A stretch of 64,000 bases of DNA from Platerodrilus igneus (GCA_036346225.1 JARFIW010001458.1:3968001-4032000); one strand, 5' to 3'. Numbered from the stretch's first letter, positions 1-10,080 are shown. Translations and numbers: made by a program. Notes: a model not told the origin generated them from the sequence alone.

Positions 1-650
1 AAGTAGTAGAAAAATTGCCTACACCGAATACCGCAACCAAACACAGGGGCAGAATCGAACTTCAAAAGAATCAGAGTTCAGACTAGCTCAAAAACTTTAG
101 AAGGTGGGGTTGGAGACCTAGAAATAAAATTGAATTAAAAACGTCAGGGTAAACCTACAAGGTAAAAGCTACTCGAGCAGAACAGGGGTTTGTAAGATTA
201 TAGATTAACGCTATAAATATTCTTAGAATAATTTAGTAAGGAAAGACGTTGATATCAACACGTGCAAATGTAACAACTCGGAATTTCAAGAAATACGAGC
301 AAATAACAAACACATTTAATCTTTTCAACGAATAACTAATGAACATAGCGGGTGCGTATTTCCAAGAAAAAGACATTATTTAAAATCGTTTAAGAAGCAA
401 ATATTTCAAAGAATTATAAGGGTTTAGTAGAGGCAAATGCTTGTTGGTTTCTAACGAATTGATAAATGCTTATAGGATATATTTCACGTATTGAGAAACA
501 TTTTTATGCAGGACGGTTTTAATACTTGATTATTTGTTAAGTTTGGATTATTTAGGAGAATAACATGTGGAATGGTTTAAATTAGCGTTTTCAATTAAGG
601 GCGTAGTAATTTCTTGCAGAAACTCTCTATTTCAGAAAGTTACCTTAACA
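1..650 (-). mobile_element. LTR of element X, left inverted-repeat arm (partial)
   Basis: Reverse-complement copy of the long terminal repeat seen at 17,794-18,632. The window starts inside it. It ends at 650 with CCTTAACA, the complement of the TGTTAAGG start of the LTR. The LTR lies inside a BEL/Pao integrase gene, whose sequence resumes at 651 with AAAGCTCAAAC. An ORF crosses the junction at 567, so its first ~28 residues are LTR-encoded and not integrase. Confidence 0.7.
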
Positions 651-1625
651 AAAGCTCAAACATTTGTGCCCCAAATGGCGAATTTGCCGAAGGCTAGAGT
701 TCAGCAATCGCGTCCGTTCTGGAATACAGGGATCGATTTTACTGAATTTTTGATCATCAAAGAAAGTCACAGAAGAAATGCTCCGCGATCTACGGGTTAT
801 TAGGCAATATTTGTTTGTTCAGCGACTACGGCGGTACATCTAGGATTTGTATCGGGTTTGTCAACCCTTGCATTTCTCGCTGCCATAAATATATTTGTTG
901 CTCGCAGGGGTTTGTGCCAAGAAATATTTTGGATTGCAGCACCAATCTTATAGGCGCATCCAATTATTTTGCCGATGTTTATAATGTTAAAAGATTCTGA
1001 TACCGCTATTGCTGATCATTTTTCAAATAACGGAATTAAATGGAATTTTAACGCACCAGCGGCTCCTCATCTTGGAAGGCGGGCGTCAAATCCGCCAAGC
1101 ATCAGTCGCACAGTTTTTTAGAGCGTCTAGTTCTTACTATTGAAAAAATAGCTACTGTTATCACACGTGTAGAAGCAATATTGAATAGTCGTCCACTAGG
1201 TTTAATATTATCCGATGCGAATGAAGATACTGATTATCTCACTGCAGGTCATTTTTAAATTGGTTCCTCTCTTTTAGCCCCACCAGAAAATGACTTTGAA
1301 AATGTTAAACTGACTAGTGTAGATGGCGATCATTTACTACAACAAGCTACCCAGTCATTTTGACGGCGATGGTCCACAGAATGTTTACACACACCAGTTC
1401 CTCTAGAAAAATGGTGTGCAAAGCCACCGCATATCAAAGTTGGTAATATTGTTATATTGCAGACTAGTGATATGCCCCCCTTGTTTTGGCTTCTTGGAAA
1501 AATTTTGGAGATTTATCCTGGCAAGGACGGCATAGTTAGGGTTGCTAAAATTAAAACTAGTAACGATGCCTATGTTAGACCTCTATGTAAAGTGGCAGCC
1601 CTTCCGCTGTTAGATTCTTAATTTA
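651..1625 (+). pseudogene. BEL/Pao integrase, 3' half (left arm copy)
   Basis: Decayed 3' half of a BEL/Pao pol gene. Visible in broken frames are KAQTFVPQM just after the lost zinc-binding region, SRPFWNTGIDF with the first catalytic Asp, an equivalent of the DCGTNF box degraded to DCSTNL, EAILNSRPLG, and the C-terminal stretch with VGNIVILQTSD, which is the usual end of BEL integrases. Frames break near 802 and 1,000 and again downstream. The 5' half is missing because the LTR of element X replaces it at 650. The same broken gene lies inverted at 16,820-17,793 and 32,170-33,152. Confidence 0.85.
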
Positions 1626-1802
1626 TTTTTCGTTCCTGGAAGTATAAATATTTTTTTTGTTTTGAATTTGATATTTATTTATTTAGGTTACTTGATACAT
1701 TTGATGAATTTATGTCACACTAATAAACGCCTTAAGTTTTTTTTCTGTTTTTTGTGTTTTCGCTTTTGTATCTAATCTCAAAACATTGTATTGGGTGGGC
1801 GG

Positions 1803-2236
1803 TGCGTTGAAGCCAGAAAGTTAATTTTATATTTAAAATACAAAATGCAATGAATTGTTATATTCTTATTATCAAGTTGATAACTCGCAGGTGTTAAAAG
1901 TTCAATTTATATTAGTTAGTTCCGTTATTGCTTTTAAATGTGAAGGTGGTGTTTCCAATTGCATAAAGTAATAGTTTAGTGTCGCCGTTCCAAAGATCAG
2001 CATCCACCTCGTAGAGCGCATCCGCCGCCATCAATAGTTATTTTGATTAAGAGTGCCCTTTTCTTAATCCAGCAGTTTGGTTTCCTGTTCATCCATTAGG
2101 AGTTACGCTAATTTGGTAAGTACTTTTATTAGCACTTGCTTTGTTTATGTATTTAGAAACTCCCGCTTAAAGTCAAAGTAAATATAACGGTTTGCAATAC
2201 CGCTAGCGTTGAACCGTGTTACGTTTATTTTCAACA
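1803..2236 (+). mobile_element. Candidate BEL/Pao 3' LTR (left arm)
   Basis: Downstream of the integrase end lies a G-rich tract (TTGGGTGGGCGG) that could be the polypurine tract. It is followed by TGCGTTGAAGCC, and a possible LTR end TTTTCAACA falls at 2,228-2,236. Position after pol and TG...CA ends fit a 3' LTR of about 430 bp, but no matching 5' LTR is in the window, so the limits are inferred. The inverted copies are 16,207-16,641 and 31,555-31,991. Confidence 0.35.
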
Positions 2237-2454
2237 TAATTGATAATAAATACGCTCTCGAATAAATTCCTCCACTCAAATCCCTTTGCTTTTAAACCGA
2301 AAATTTATTCCATAAATTAAATAGTCTATGCCTTGTTTTAGGTAAACCGTAATCTCTTAAATTCTTCAACAAAGTATTTATGCCGAAACGATAAGTTTAT
2401 GCTACAATTAAATAGTTGTACCCTGTTTTTAGGTACCCGTTATCTTGGTATACC

Positions 2455-2664
2455 TTACGACCGCCGTATAATGGTTTTCTCAATTGTTCCAATGTAACAA
2501 CTTGTTGAAATAAGGTAGCGCACTATCCGATATAAGCCGGGTTTTCCAGTTTTACCGCGCTTCAATAAGCTAGGATCTGCAGTTAGACTCCGTGTTGTTT
2601 GAACCTTTGTCGAATTTGATTCTACATTTTGTACGTCGAAATATTTTCTACATTTATTCGTCAC
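2455..2664 (-). CDS. Unrecognised viral-element ORF (left arm)
   Basis: Sixty-nine-codon frame conserved in the right arm of unit 2 (31,041-31,337), where it is longer at its N-terminus. Shared residues include PSLLKRGKTGKPGLYRIVR. It lies outward of the protease in the adintovirus-like region, where a capsid gene might be expected, but I see no diagnostic motif and assign no function. It could be the remnant end of a structural gene. Confidence 0.3.
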   Translation of the reverse strand: MTNKCRKYFDVQNVESNSTKVQTTRSLTADPSLLKRGKTGKPGLYRIVRYLISTSCYIGTIEKTIIRRS

Positions 2665-3299
2665 CGTACTGCAAAAACACTGCCCAGTTTTCTGTTCAAC
2701 AACTAGGAGGTGTCTTGTGTGTATTCGGTGAGTTTCCCCGCGTTAATCAGATTCTCGTTTTAGTTTTTTTTAGCTAGAGGCCAAACGGGTTCTTTCTTTG
2801 TGTAGGCGCACCTGTTCGTTGCCGTGAACCAATTGCTTTTTGTCTTTGGATCACTGCTGTAATTACGATGGCAGGGTGAATGAACCCTGACGACCATGAC
2901 ATTGCTGTGCCGACTTACCTCCGACTGCTTGCAAGATACGCATCCCGACGCATAGAGGTATGTGACTAGTTTTCTTTTACGTACATCAAGGATCTTTATT
3001 TATCAACGGTTGATGTTGTGAAACCAGTTCACCATCCATGTTTAGAAGCTAGCTTCGCTAGTGCTTTTGGTTATCATTCTTTAATTCTTACTACACCTTG
3101 GTCTAAATTTAATACTTTAATTTAACACACTTGCTATTGAGAAAATCTAAGAATTACTTTTTTTAATGATTCTTATTACCTTTTAACTACGAATTGCGCA
3201 CTTCGAGAATCCTTTATAAATTTGTTCTTTACAATGTAACTTAAATTCAATACTTTTCTTAGTACCTGTGAATCAAGAAATCTTAATTTATTTTCATTG
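2665..3299. other. Decayed viral-element sequence, no clear gene
   Basis: Part of the inverted-repeat arm, with counterparts at about 15,000-15,700 and 30,600-31,040. No frame longer than about 60 codons is shared among the copies and I recognise no motif. It separates two unidentified ORFs of the adintovirus-like relic. Confidence 0.4.
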
Positions 3300-3500
3300 T
3301 TAATAGGTAGTCGAGGGCGATGTGCTATTTTTGTTTGTGGTTGGTACGTAGGCAAATCCCCCCATTCTCCGCGGTTGGTAGTTAGCCCGGTGTTTACTAT
3401 TCTTTCGACTACGTCTAGGTACGTAGCAACCGCTTAACCATCCATATTTATACACACGCCATTTCACTGAAAGGTTCAATTTTTTAATAAAAATCACCAA
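3300..3500 (-). CDS. Unrecognised viral-element ORF (left arm)
   Basis: Frame of 66 codons rich in Tyr, Gly and Arg (WRVYKYGWLSGCYVPR). A matching frame exists in the unit 2 right arm around 30,300-30,500. It lies two positions outward of the protease. The position suits a capsid-type gene in adintovirus/Polinton relics, but the sequence does not let me confirm that. Confidence 0.3.
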   Translation of the reverse strand: MVIFIKKLNLSVKWRVYKYGWLSGCYVPRRSRKNSKHRANYQPRRMGGFAYVPTTNKNSTSPSTTY

Positions 3501-3783
3501 TGTTCTCGTTTATGTCTGGAACTTTACTGAACCATTGTTTGAACACCTCCTGTATATATGTACTTAATTCTTCTAATTCGTACCAGCCCTGTTCAACAAT
3601 TATTTTATGCTGCTCTGAATCGTCAAAATATAAAACTTTTTCCCATGGTGTATGTTTTGCAAAGCGTTACATGTGTAAAGTCCCACTAACCACAAAGCAC
3701 ACTCTTTGTCCTGCATCAATTTAATTGGTGCGTAAGTAGGTCCCGTCGATATAACGCTACACTACACAAACACGCTCACAGTT

Positions 3784-4139
3784 TTAACCATTTTCGCTAA
3801 GAAACTTTAGCATTCGATGTTCACAATTGTAAGTGTTGTGAGTCTGCTCCGAAACACTGTTGTTGTAAACTTTGCATTCCCAAAAATAACTCTCGACTTC
3901 TTCCGGTGGTCTCAAGCCTTCAAACGAATCGCAGTGTAACATAGTATTTGCACGTTTTCGGTATCTCACCTAATGAGCACCTGGTCCTTTTGTGATATCT
4001 ATATTAATCACACCCGAATCGATGACATGCGGTTTAATCTCCTTCAACTGATCAATAGAAACAGCATCGCAAAAATGGAAAATGCCGGATGCGTATTTCC
4101 TTATATTTACGTCGGTAAAAGCTCTTCGAGGTAACTTGC
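3784..4139 (-). pseudogene. Adenain-like cysteine protease relic (left arm)
   Basis: Resembles the maturation protease of adenoviruses, adintoviruses and Polintons, a papain-fold enzyme with a His-Asp/Glu-Cys triad. Seen here are the GPGAH motif with the catalytic His, HCDSFEGLRPPEEVESYF with the acidic residue and the typical PP, and NCEHRMLKFL with the Cys. The codon after the His is TAG (3,970-3,972), where the family normally has Trp. The same stop is present in the right arms (14,266 and 29,814), so the gene died before the arms separated. The pX-like gene lies directly upstream on the same strand. Confidence 0.75.
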
Positions 4140-4477
4140 TTAGTTTTTTAATACTTTTTTAGAACATACACGTCCCTTGTACGATTTCAAAAATAATACG
4201 ACGTCTTTCTTATTTCCTTTTTTCCCTACTGCTTTTGCAATCATTCTGCTGTTGTGAGGTTCGCCCTCTTTTAACTGGTCGTTATCCGTTTTTGCATCAT
4301 TAACAGCTTTTGAAATCTTTGCAGCGTCATCTGCCATGGCTCCTAAAGCACTTAGTAGAGCGAAAATAAGAATCAAAGCAAAATACCACGCTTTTGCGGT
4401 ACGGGTATAACACGCAAAACTTATATCTTCTTTCTGCCTCCAGCACCTTTCACGATTGTTTTTCCAACATGAATACA
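4140..4477 (-). pseudogene. pX-like small capsid/membrane-active protein relic (left arm)
   Basis: A hydrophobic segment (LILIFALLSALGAMADDAAKI) followed by a charged helix (KAVNDAKTDNDQLKEGEPHN) and a GKKGN...LFLKSY region matches the layout of the protein between the PLA2 gene and the protease in arthropod adintovirus-like elements, compared with adenoviral pX/pVI-like minor capsid proteins. The N-terminus is cut off by the RTE insertion at 4,488. Lys-rich linkers near 4,200 lead toward the protease. Family assignment is from memory of these elements. Confidence 0.6.
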
Positions 4478-4487
4478 ATCTTTTAGT
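4478..4487. repeat. Target-site duplication of the RTE composite, left copy
   Basis: ATCTTTTAGT here is repeated at 9,300-9,309. The empty site is preserved once in the right arm of unit 2 (29,298-29,307, reverse complement ACTAAAAGAT), proving that these 10 bp were duplicated when the 4.8-kb composite inserted. Confidence 0.9.
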
Positions 4488-5050
4488 CGTCATCATTAGG
4501 TCTTCAGTCCTAGAACTGGTTAGACGCGTACCATCATTGTTCCCTATTCTGAACTAACCTACAGATTTCCCAGAAATATGCACAGTTTGCATCTATAACT
4601 GTCTGATCTAGGTCTACATCTACCTCTTTTTTCCTATCTCTGCTTGTAATATATCACATACTATTCCCCAAAAATGCCTTAGAACGTATTCCGCCCTACT
4701 ATTTCTCTTTTTCCCCAGATATCCTTGTTCCCCTACTATTTCTGTAACTTATTTGTTATTATCTTTGTCTGTCCATGCTATCGCCCTCATACATCTGAAG
4801 CACAGCATTTCAAAAGGCTGCTACCGTTTTTCTGTCTGCGTTTCAGACTTCCCGTATTTCATAGGCATGCTGTGCTGTGCTCCACACATATGCTTTCAAC
4901 AATTTTCTTCTTATTCTATGTTTGTTGTCTTTCCTCATAGGCGATGTTCTTTCTTGTTAGATGCAGTTCGATCACTTTCTATTGCTTTACAGGTTTATGC
5001 CCTATTTCTCCGATTGCCTTCAATTTGTGTTGCGACCTAGGATCGGCTTT
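4488..5050 (-). pseudogene. Diverged RTE 3' fragment
   Basis: The sequence parallels 6,010-6,530 of the main RTE copy, covering the end of the RT C-terminal domain and the 3' end, but with heavy divergence and frameshifts. Its terminus (TCATCATTAGGTCTTCAGTC) is the same as the one entered at the right edge of the window (63,890). The tandem duplication of the region starts inside it at 4,721. Confidence 0.65.
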
Positions 5051-6001
5051 CTTTATGTAGTCAATACGCTTACCGTGAAATCAGCTGATTAATTTTATTG
5101 GTGAATTTTATATAAATTCAATAACTTGGAATTGGAAAACATTTTTTAACATGTTTCTATTTATACAATTGAGAGGATGGTTATTAAAGAAGTGTGCGAT
5201 TGCATTATTGAAAGGCTTAAGTAGTCGTTTTTTTTTTATATTTATTTTGAGGGGGAAAATTCATTATGATTTAAGTTACCTCTTTGGTAGATTTTAACAT
5301 GGTTCTGAGGCGACTCTATGGCGGTTTTACACTTGTCAGATACCAATGTTGTTCTATGAAGATTGTATATGGATCTGAGGCGACCCTATAACGAGTTTAC
5401 ACTTGTCAGATACCAATACTGTTGAACGGAGATTGTATATGGTTTTGAGGTAACCTTATTGTGGATTTATACTTGTCAGATACCAATGCTGTTTTACAAG
5501 GATTGTTAATATGCTTATTTTTATGTAATTAGTTATTTTATGTATAAATAGAAATCATGTATGTAGGCTATATTTCATGTTAATATTGCAAGGAAAACCC
5601 AGGAAAAACTTGCAATGCTACCTAGATATTGTGGGCATTTGATTTTCATTTGTTATTTCTTTTAGTAATGGAATCCATTGTTTACTGAAAGTCACGGATT
5701 CGTTTGCAACTCAGTTATTTTATGTAGGGTTATATAAGCAGCTTCTTTGATTTTGCGTTTTTGTGGTTTTCTTCTTTTCTTCTTTTCAGGAGTATGTGTA
5801 TTCAGCTCGTTCCCTTTCTATTGTTTTCTAATTTTATACCCTATTTTACCGAGATTCAGTGAAGGAGGTTAAGCAACCTGTGGCTACCAAGATCCCTCAA
5901 CACTTAGACATTTGCCGAAATAATGGTTTTCCAGTAAATCCTTTCACACACTTAACATTATTCGAGAATATTGCCCAACCAATTCTTGTAGTTACTTATA
6001 A
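5051..6001. other. Non-RTE segment inside the RTE composite
   Basis: About 950 bp with no coding signal, lying between two RTE 3' ends. It contains the 70-bp tandem repeat at 5,301-5,510 and ends next to an AATAATCATCATG tract marking the 3' terminus of the main RTE copy. The copy in unit 2 is 20,660-21,610. Confidence 0.6.
5301..5510. repeat. Three-unit 70-bp minisatellite
   Basis: The phrase ACTTGTCAGATACCAAT recurs at 5,331, 5,401 and 5,471, each preceded by a variant of GGTTCTGAGGCGACTCTAT, giving an exact 70-bp period with about 15-20 percent divergence between units. Copied at 20,921-21,127. Confidence 0.9.
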
Positions 6002-6095
6002 TAATCATCATGTTTAAGCACAGTTATCTTTTCGTCATTAATTTATCCATCTTGGGATTGGTTGGATGCGTACTTCCATTGATTTCTATTCTGGG

Positions 6096-7546
6096 CTAGC
6101 CTACACATCTCCTGAAACCTCTACAGCCTACATCTTTTACTATCTGTGTGCAGTAGTCTAATCTAGGTCTGCCTCTTCTTCTCTTTTTCCTATCTCTGCT
6201 TCTAATATATCCCACTATTCCCTCATGCCGTAGTATGTGGCCTATCATCCTATCTCTCCTATTTTTACCGTTTTCCACATATTTCTTTCTTCCCTACCAT
6301 TTTTAGTACCTCTTCGTTCTTAACTTTGTCTGTCCATGATATCTTCATTATACGCCTGTAACACCACATTTCAAAGGCTTCTACCTTTTTCTTGTCCGCT
6401 TCTCCTACTGTCCAGGCTTCACAGCCGTACAGTGCTGTGCTCCACACATATGTTTTAAGCAATCTTTTCTTGTTTCTATGTTTGTGGTCTTTGAGCACAG
6501 TAGTTGCTTTTTCTTGTTAAATGTAGCACGACCTTGTGCTAATCTTTGTTTTATATCTTTTGTGCTTTTCCCATCTTGCGTTATTTGGCTTCCTAGGTAG
6601 CAGAAATCCTTAACCTCTTGTAAGTTCGCGTTAAATACTTGTATTCTTGTTTTTGATTTATTTTCCCCACCTTTGCAAACTAGAACTTTAGTTTTAGTTT
6701 TGTTAATTTTCATACCGTATCTCTCTGTTAGAACCGTTTCCATTTCATTAAGAGCAGCTTCTATTTCTTCCTTGCTAGACGTTAATACCGCTATATCATC
6801 TGCAAATCTAAGCATATCAATTTTTTGTCCCTGCATAGTAATTCCAAATGTCTTCCTGCATTTGACAGTATTCATTGCCTCTTCTATGTACAAGTTAAAA
6901 ATCAATGGGGATAGGGCACATCCCTGTCTCACCCCTTTCCTAATGTTTACTTCTCTACGTTCCTGCTCTAATTCTATTACTGCTGTTTGCTCTTTGTATA
7001 GGCTATGTACTATTCGTCTATCCCTATAACTCATTCCAATCTTTTTGAAAATTTCGAACATTTTTTCCAATTTACATTGTCGAATGCTTTTTCCAGATCT
7101 ACAAACCCTATATACACGCTTTTCCCTTTTTCTATTGTTTTCTCCATTATCACTCTCAGAGCTAAAATAGCCTCCCGTGTTCCCCTGTTTCGCCTAAACC
7201 CAATTTGGTCTTTTCCTAGTATTTTTTCAGCTCGCTTTTCCATTCGTCTTTGCACAATTCTAATTAATATTTTTGACACGTGTGCTGTCAAACTTATTGT
7301 TCGAAAATTTTCACATCTATCCGCACCTTTCTTTTTTGGTATAGTTACTATGATGCTACGTTTGAAATCTTTGGGTATCTCGCCTGTCTCATACATATAG
7401 CTTACAAGTTGGAAGAGACGTTCTGTTACTGCTTGTCCAGCGGCTTTTAGAGTTTCTGCTTGCACCTTATCTGTACCCGGCGCCTTACCATTTTTTAGAC
7501 TCTTTAATGCTAATTCAAACTCGTCTCGAAGTATAGGATATCCCAA
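6096..7546 (-). pseudogene. RTE reverse transcriptase domain (unit 1)
   Basis: Contains the LKNGKAPGTDKVQAETLK start of the RT fold, FVDLEKAFDNVNW, RQGCALSP, the intact catalytic FADDIAVL, YLGSQIT, and the RTE C-terminal block YGCEAWTVGEADKKKVEAF ... RRRGRPRLDYCTQIV. Frameshifts fall near 7,040, 6,450 and 6,270, mostly at homopolymers. The RT active site is intact. The clade call rests on similarity to BovB/RTE proteins in the endonuclease and C-terminal region. Confidence 0.85.
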
Positions 7547-8060
7547 GTCATCATTTTCAATGTCTGATTCCTGTTCTAATGCAGTTAGTTCCTCTCCTGC
7601 ATATAAATTCCCTATATATTCTTGCTATCTACTCACTTTCTCTACGTTTTCTATAATGACGTTTCCTTGTGCGTCCCTTATATTTTTGCTATACGGTTTT
7701 ATATCCCTAAAATTCATTCTAATTAATTTGTATGCTTCGTCTGTCTTTCCTATTTCCATCTTAGTTTGTACTTCTTTGCATTTTTCATCAATCCATTGTT
7801 CTTTAGCTTTCCTGCATTTTCGAATAATTTCCCATTTTATGGCTTTGTATCTCTGTTTTCCTGTTTCGTCTGATTTATTTTTGTATTTTCGTCTTTCTTC
7901 TATTAAATTCACGATATCCTTTGTTATCCATGGTTTCTTATTTTCTTTTTGTGTATACCCCAAAATATCTCTGACCGCCATGTCTAGGCTGGATTTAATG
8001 TTATTCCATTCTGTTTCTACTTCCTTAGTTTCAGATATTTTCCCGATATCATTCAGCAAT
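7547..8060 (-). pseudogene. RTE inter-domain region between endonuclease and RT
   Basis: A Lys/Glu-rich linker (for example ETEWNNIKSSLDMAVRDILG, then WITKDIVNLIEERRKYK) of the kind that joins the endonuclease to the RT in RTE ORF2. It is in frame over most of 7,625-8,059, with a frame break on each side. No catalytic motif is expected here. Confidence 0.75.
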
Positions 8061-8925
8061 TCATTTGACTTTTTTTTCGAATCTTACTTGAATATCTTTA
8101 TCTTTTAGTTTCTCTAAGTCCAAGTGCCTTTTTCCGTTCCTTTTTTTCAGATTTTTAAATTTAAGTGCGGCCTTCATAATTACGATGTTGTGGTCAGTAT
8201 CTATATCTGCTTCTGGGTAGCTTCTACAGTCTTCTACTTGATTCCTAAACCGTTGTCTAACAAGAATGTAATCTATTTGATATCTTCCTATATCGCCTGG
8301 CATGTTCCACGTATATCGTCTTCTAGCATGATGTTGAAATAATGTGTTTGTGACGATTAAATTGTTCTTGTCGCAAAATTCTACCAGCCTATTTCCCCTG
8401 TCGTTTCTCGTGCCTAAACCAAATAAACCTACTACCGCTCCTTCCCTACCCTCACCTACCACAGCATTAAAATCCCCCGTAATTATTAAATTTTCATGTC
8501 CTTTTACGTATCTTAATTTGTCTTCGATATCTTTGTAGATGGCTTCTACCTCTTCGTCACTATAGCTGGAGGTGGGCATGTATACTTGTATTATTACTGT
8601 GTTTACCGGCTTAGATTCTAATCTAACCATGAGTACTCTTTCGTTCTTTTGTAAGTAATTTTCTACACAGTATCCTATCTTTTTCCGCATAACTATCCCC
8701 ACACCCAAATTTCCGTCCTCTGCTCCTGTATGAATTACCCTGAAGTCTCCACTCCAAAATCCCCGCCTCTGGCCACCGAACTTCACTGATCCCTACTATG
8801 TCTAGTGATAACCTATTCATTTCGATTTTTAGGTTCTCTAGCTTACCTACTTGCTTCATACTTCTAACATTCCACGCTCCGACTCGCAGAATGTTCCCGA
8901 CTCTTATTTTAACTTTCCGATCGCA
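8061..8925 (-). pseudogene. RTE apurinic-like endonuclease domain (unit 1)
   Basis: EEP-family endonuclease that nicks target DNA for target-primed reverse transcription. In order: GAWNVRSMKQVGKLENLK, ISEVRWPEAG, VQVYMPTSSYSDEEVE, TGDFNAVVGEGREG, FQHHARRRYTWNMPGDIGR, QIDYILVRQ and DTDHNIVIMK, so all the acidic and His catalytic positions I know for the family are present. A frameshift near 8,760 splits it. The unit 2 copy (23,683-24,630) is open across this point. Confidence 0.88.
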
Positions 8926-9074
8926 TCCTCCGAAGTAGTCCCTCCCGGAGATCCGAATGGGGACTATTTTAACTCGAAATCTTTTACCCCAGAGAATGCC
9001 ATCATGTTTGCTACAAATTAAGTACGCTGTGTACTTGGGAGATAATGTGGTGGTTTCCGTTGCCTTCCACATCG

Positions 9075-9299
9075 CGGTAGTGTGTCTTAGACTGCCATAC
9101 CGACCCTATGGTCTCTGCCAATCTAAGTACCGAAAGAGCCGCTGCCCTCTTTCGGGGACCTGTCTTAGTCTGGTTCCTCACTAACGACCCTACTACTTTG
9201 GTTGGACCTGTAGTTTGGCTCTTTAGCTCATTAGAACACGCAAGCCATTTCACCTGTTCTAGTAATTTAGAACTTCGGCAAGGTGCAGGTCCATTCGAA
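9075..9299 (-). other. RTE 5' untranslated region
   Basis: Non-coding lead-in of the element between the endonuclease start and the target-site duplication, with short self-complementary stretches (CGAAAGAGCCGCTGCCCTCTTTCG at 9,131-9,154 forms a hairpin). The element appears 5'-complete or nearly so, since the insert ends exactly at the duplication. Confidence 0.55.
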
Positions 9300-9769
9300 A
9301 TCTTTTAGTAACTTTTCTAAATTATCAGATCCGACTCGGTCAATTGCTGATTTTATTTTCTTTAAGAATCCGCACTTGAAATTGATTTTCTTTTTTTAAT
9401 ACCCATACTCATTTCTCCTTTGACTTTTCTAGCGTTTGTCACGAACCAAGCTGCGGCCTTTTCATCAAACTTTGCGTTTTTTGAATCTACTTGCACCAAA
9501 GCTTTTTCTACAAAAAATTTATCTGCTCGATGTCCAGCCGGAATATCGTCAGGGTATTTGGAGTAAGCAATGTCGTGATCTCTACACAAACGTTCCAGAT
9601 CGTTGATTCCTGGACCACTTCTAACTAACCGCTCTTCCAGCCTAATGTCTGTTCCACAAAAATTAAAAGACGGGATGTTAGCTTCAAATGGCAGCTTATT
9701 TATAACTTGGTTAAACAACCGACTACTAGAATTCACAATCATGGATGTGTTCAGTTCCTCAATTAACAA
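9300..9769 (-). pseudogene. Parvovirus-like phospholipase A2 domain protein (left arm, unit 1)
   Basis: About 135 residues matching the PLA2-like minor capsid protein found in adintovirus/Polinton-like elements and parvovirus VP1. The catalytic HD pair and Tyr sit in LCRDHDIAYSKY, and downstream comes the conserved DEKAAAWFVTNARK block. The calcium loop that is usually GPG-type reads CGTD, so catalysis is doubtful. The C-terminal basic tail (IKKRKS) runs into the RTE insertion, which cut the gene from its downstream partner at 4,477. It is structural/entry-related in viruses and not a venom enzyme. Confidence 0.85.
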
Positions 9770-9897
9770 CTAAAAGATGTTCATTTGCAAAAAGTATTTC
9801 TATTTATATTTTTCGCAGCGTAATATAAATTTTTATGTAATAATCGCAATTTAATAGACTTTCAAGAAGCTTGTTAGTGGAACATATGATTTTAGAT

Positions 9898-10080
9898 TTA
9901 GATGTCCAGCTCCTTTAAATATAGACGTCTTAGATTAAATTTTTGAAGTAATCGAGGATTGCAGCGTTTACAGGAGTATGATTCATAACTCATTGGCACG
10001 CAACGTCTCCACCTCCACTTCTTATTTCTGATTTTACTTTCACTAATTAAGCTCTTTGCTATATAAACGCTGTTTAGCAC
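9898..10080 (-). CDS. Small conserved ORF between PLA2 and PolB genes
   Basis: Sixty residues, open in all four arms (9,898; 12,897; 25,523; 28,525), with few changes. It begins MLNSVYIAKSL, is Arg/Lys- and aromatic-rich in the middle, and has one CxxC pair (SCKRCNP). It is divergently oriented to PolB with about 80 bp between the two starts, so the two may share a bidirectional promoter. I do not recognise the family. Confidence 0.4.
   Translation of the reverse strand: MLNSVYIAKSLISESKIRNKKWRWRRCVPMSYESYSCKRCNPRLLQKFNLRRLYLKELDI

Larger units (their letters stand above)
4488..9299 (-). mobile_element. RTE-clade non-LTR retrotransposon composite
   Basis: Insertion bounded by the 10-bp duplication and absent from the right arms. 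Read on the minus strand it runs 5' UTR (9,299-9,075), endonuclease, RT, RTE 3' end (about 6,002), about 0.95 kb of non-RTE DNA with a 70-bp minisatellite, then a second diverged RTE 3' segment (5,050-4,488) that ends in ATGATGACG. RTE elements typically end in short ATG/ATC repeats. No internal duplication of the target is seen, so the whole composite behaves as one insert. Confidence 0.85.

Noticed and set aside
5301..5510. CRISPR-like array
   Set aside because: Direct repeat of 70 bp without unique spacers, in eukaryotic DNA.
7560..8108. Plus-strand frames of 130-180 codons over the RTE
   Set aside because: Antisense shadows of the RTE ORF; Phe/Ser/Ile-rich with no family resemblance.
9362..9769. 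PLA2 domain as a venom or secreted phospholipase gene
   Set aside because: No signal peptide or disulfide-rich layout; the flanking pX-like and adenain-like genes and the EKAAAWFVTN block fit the viral minor-capsid family.
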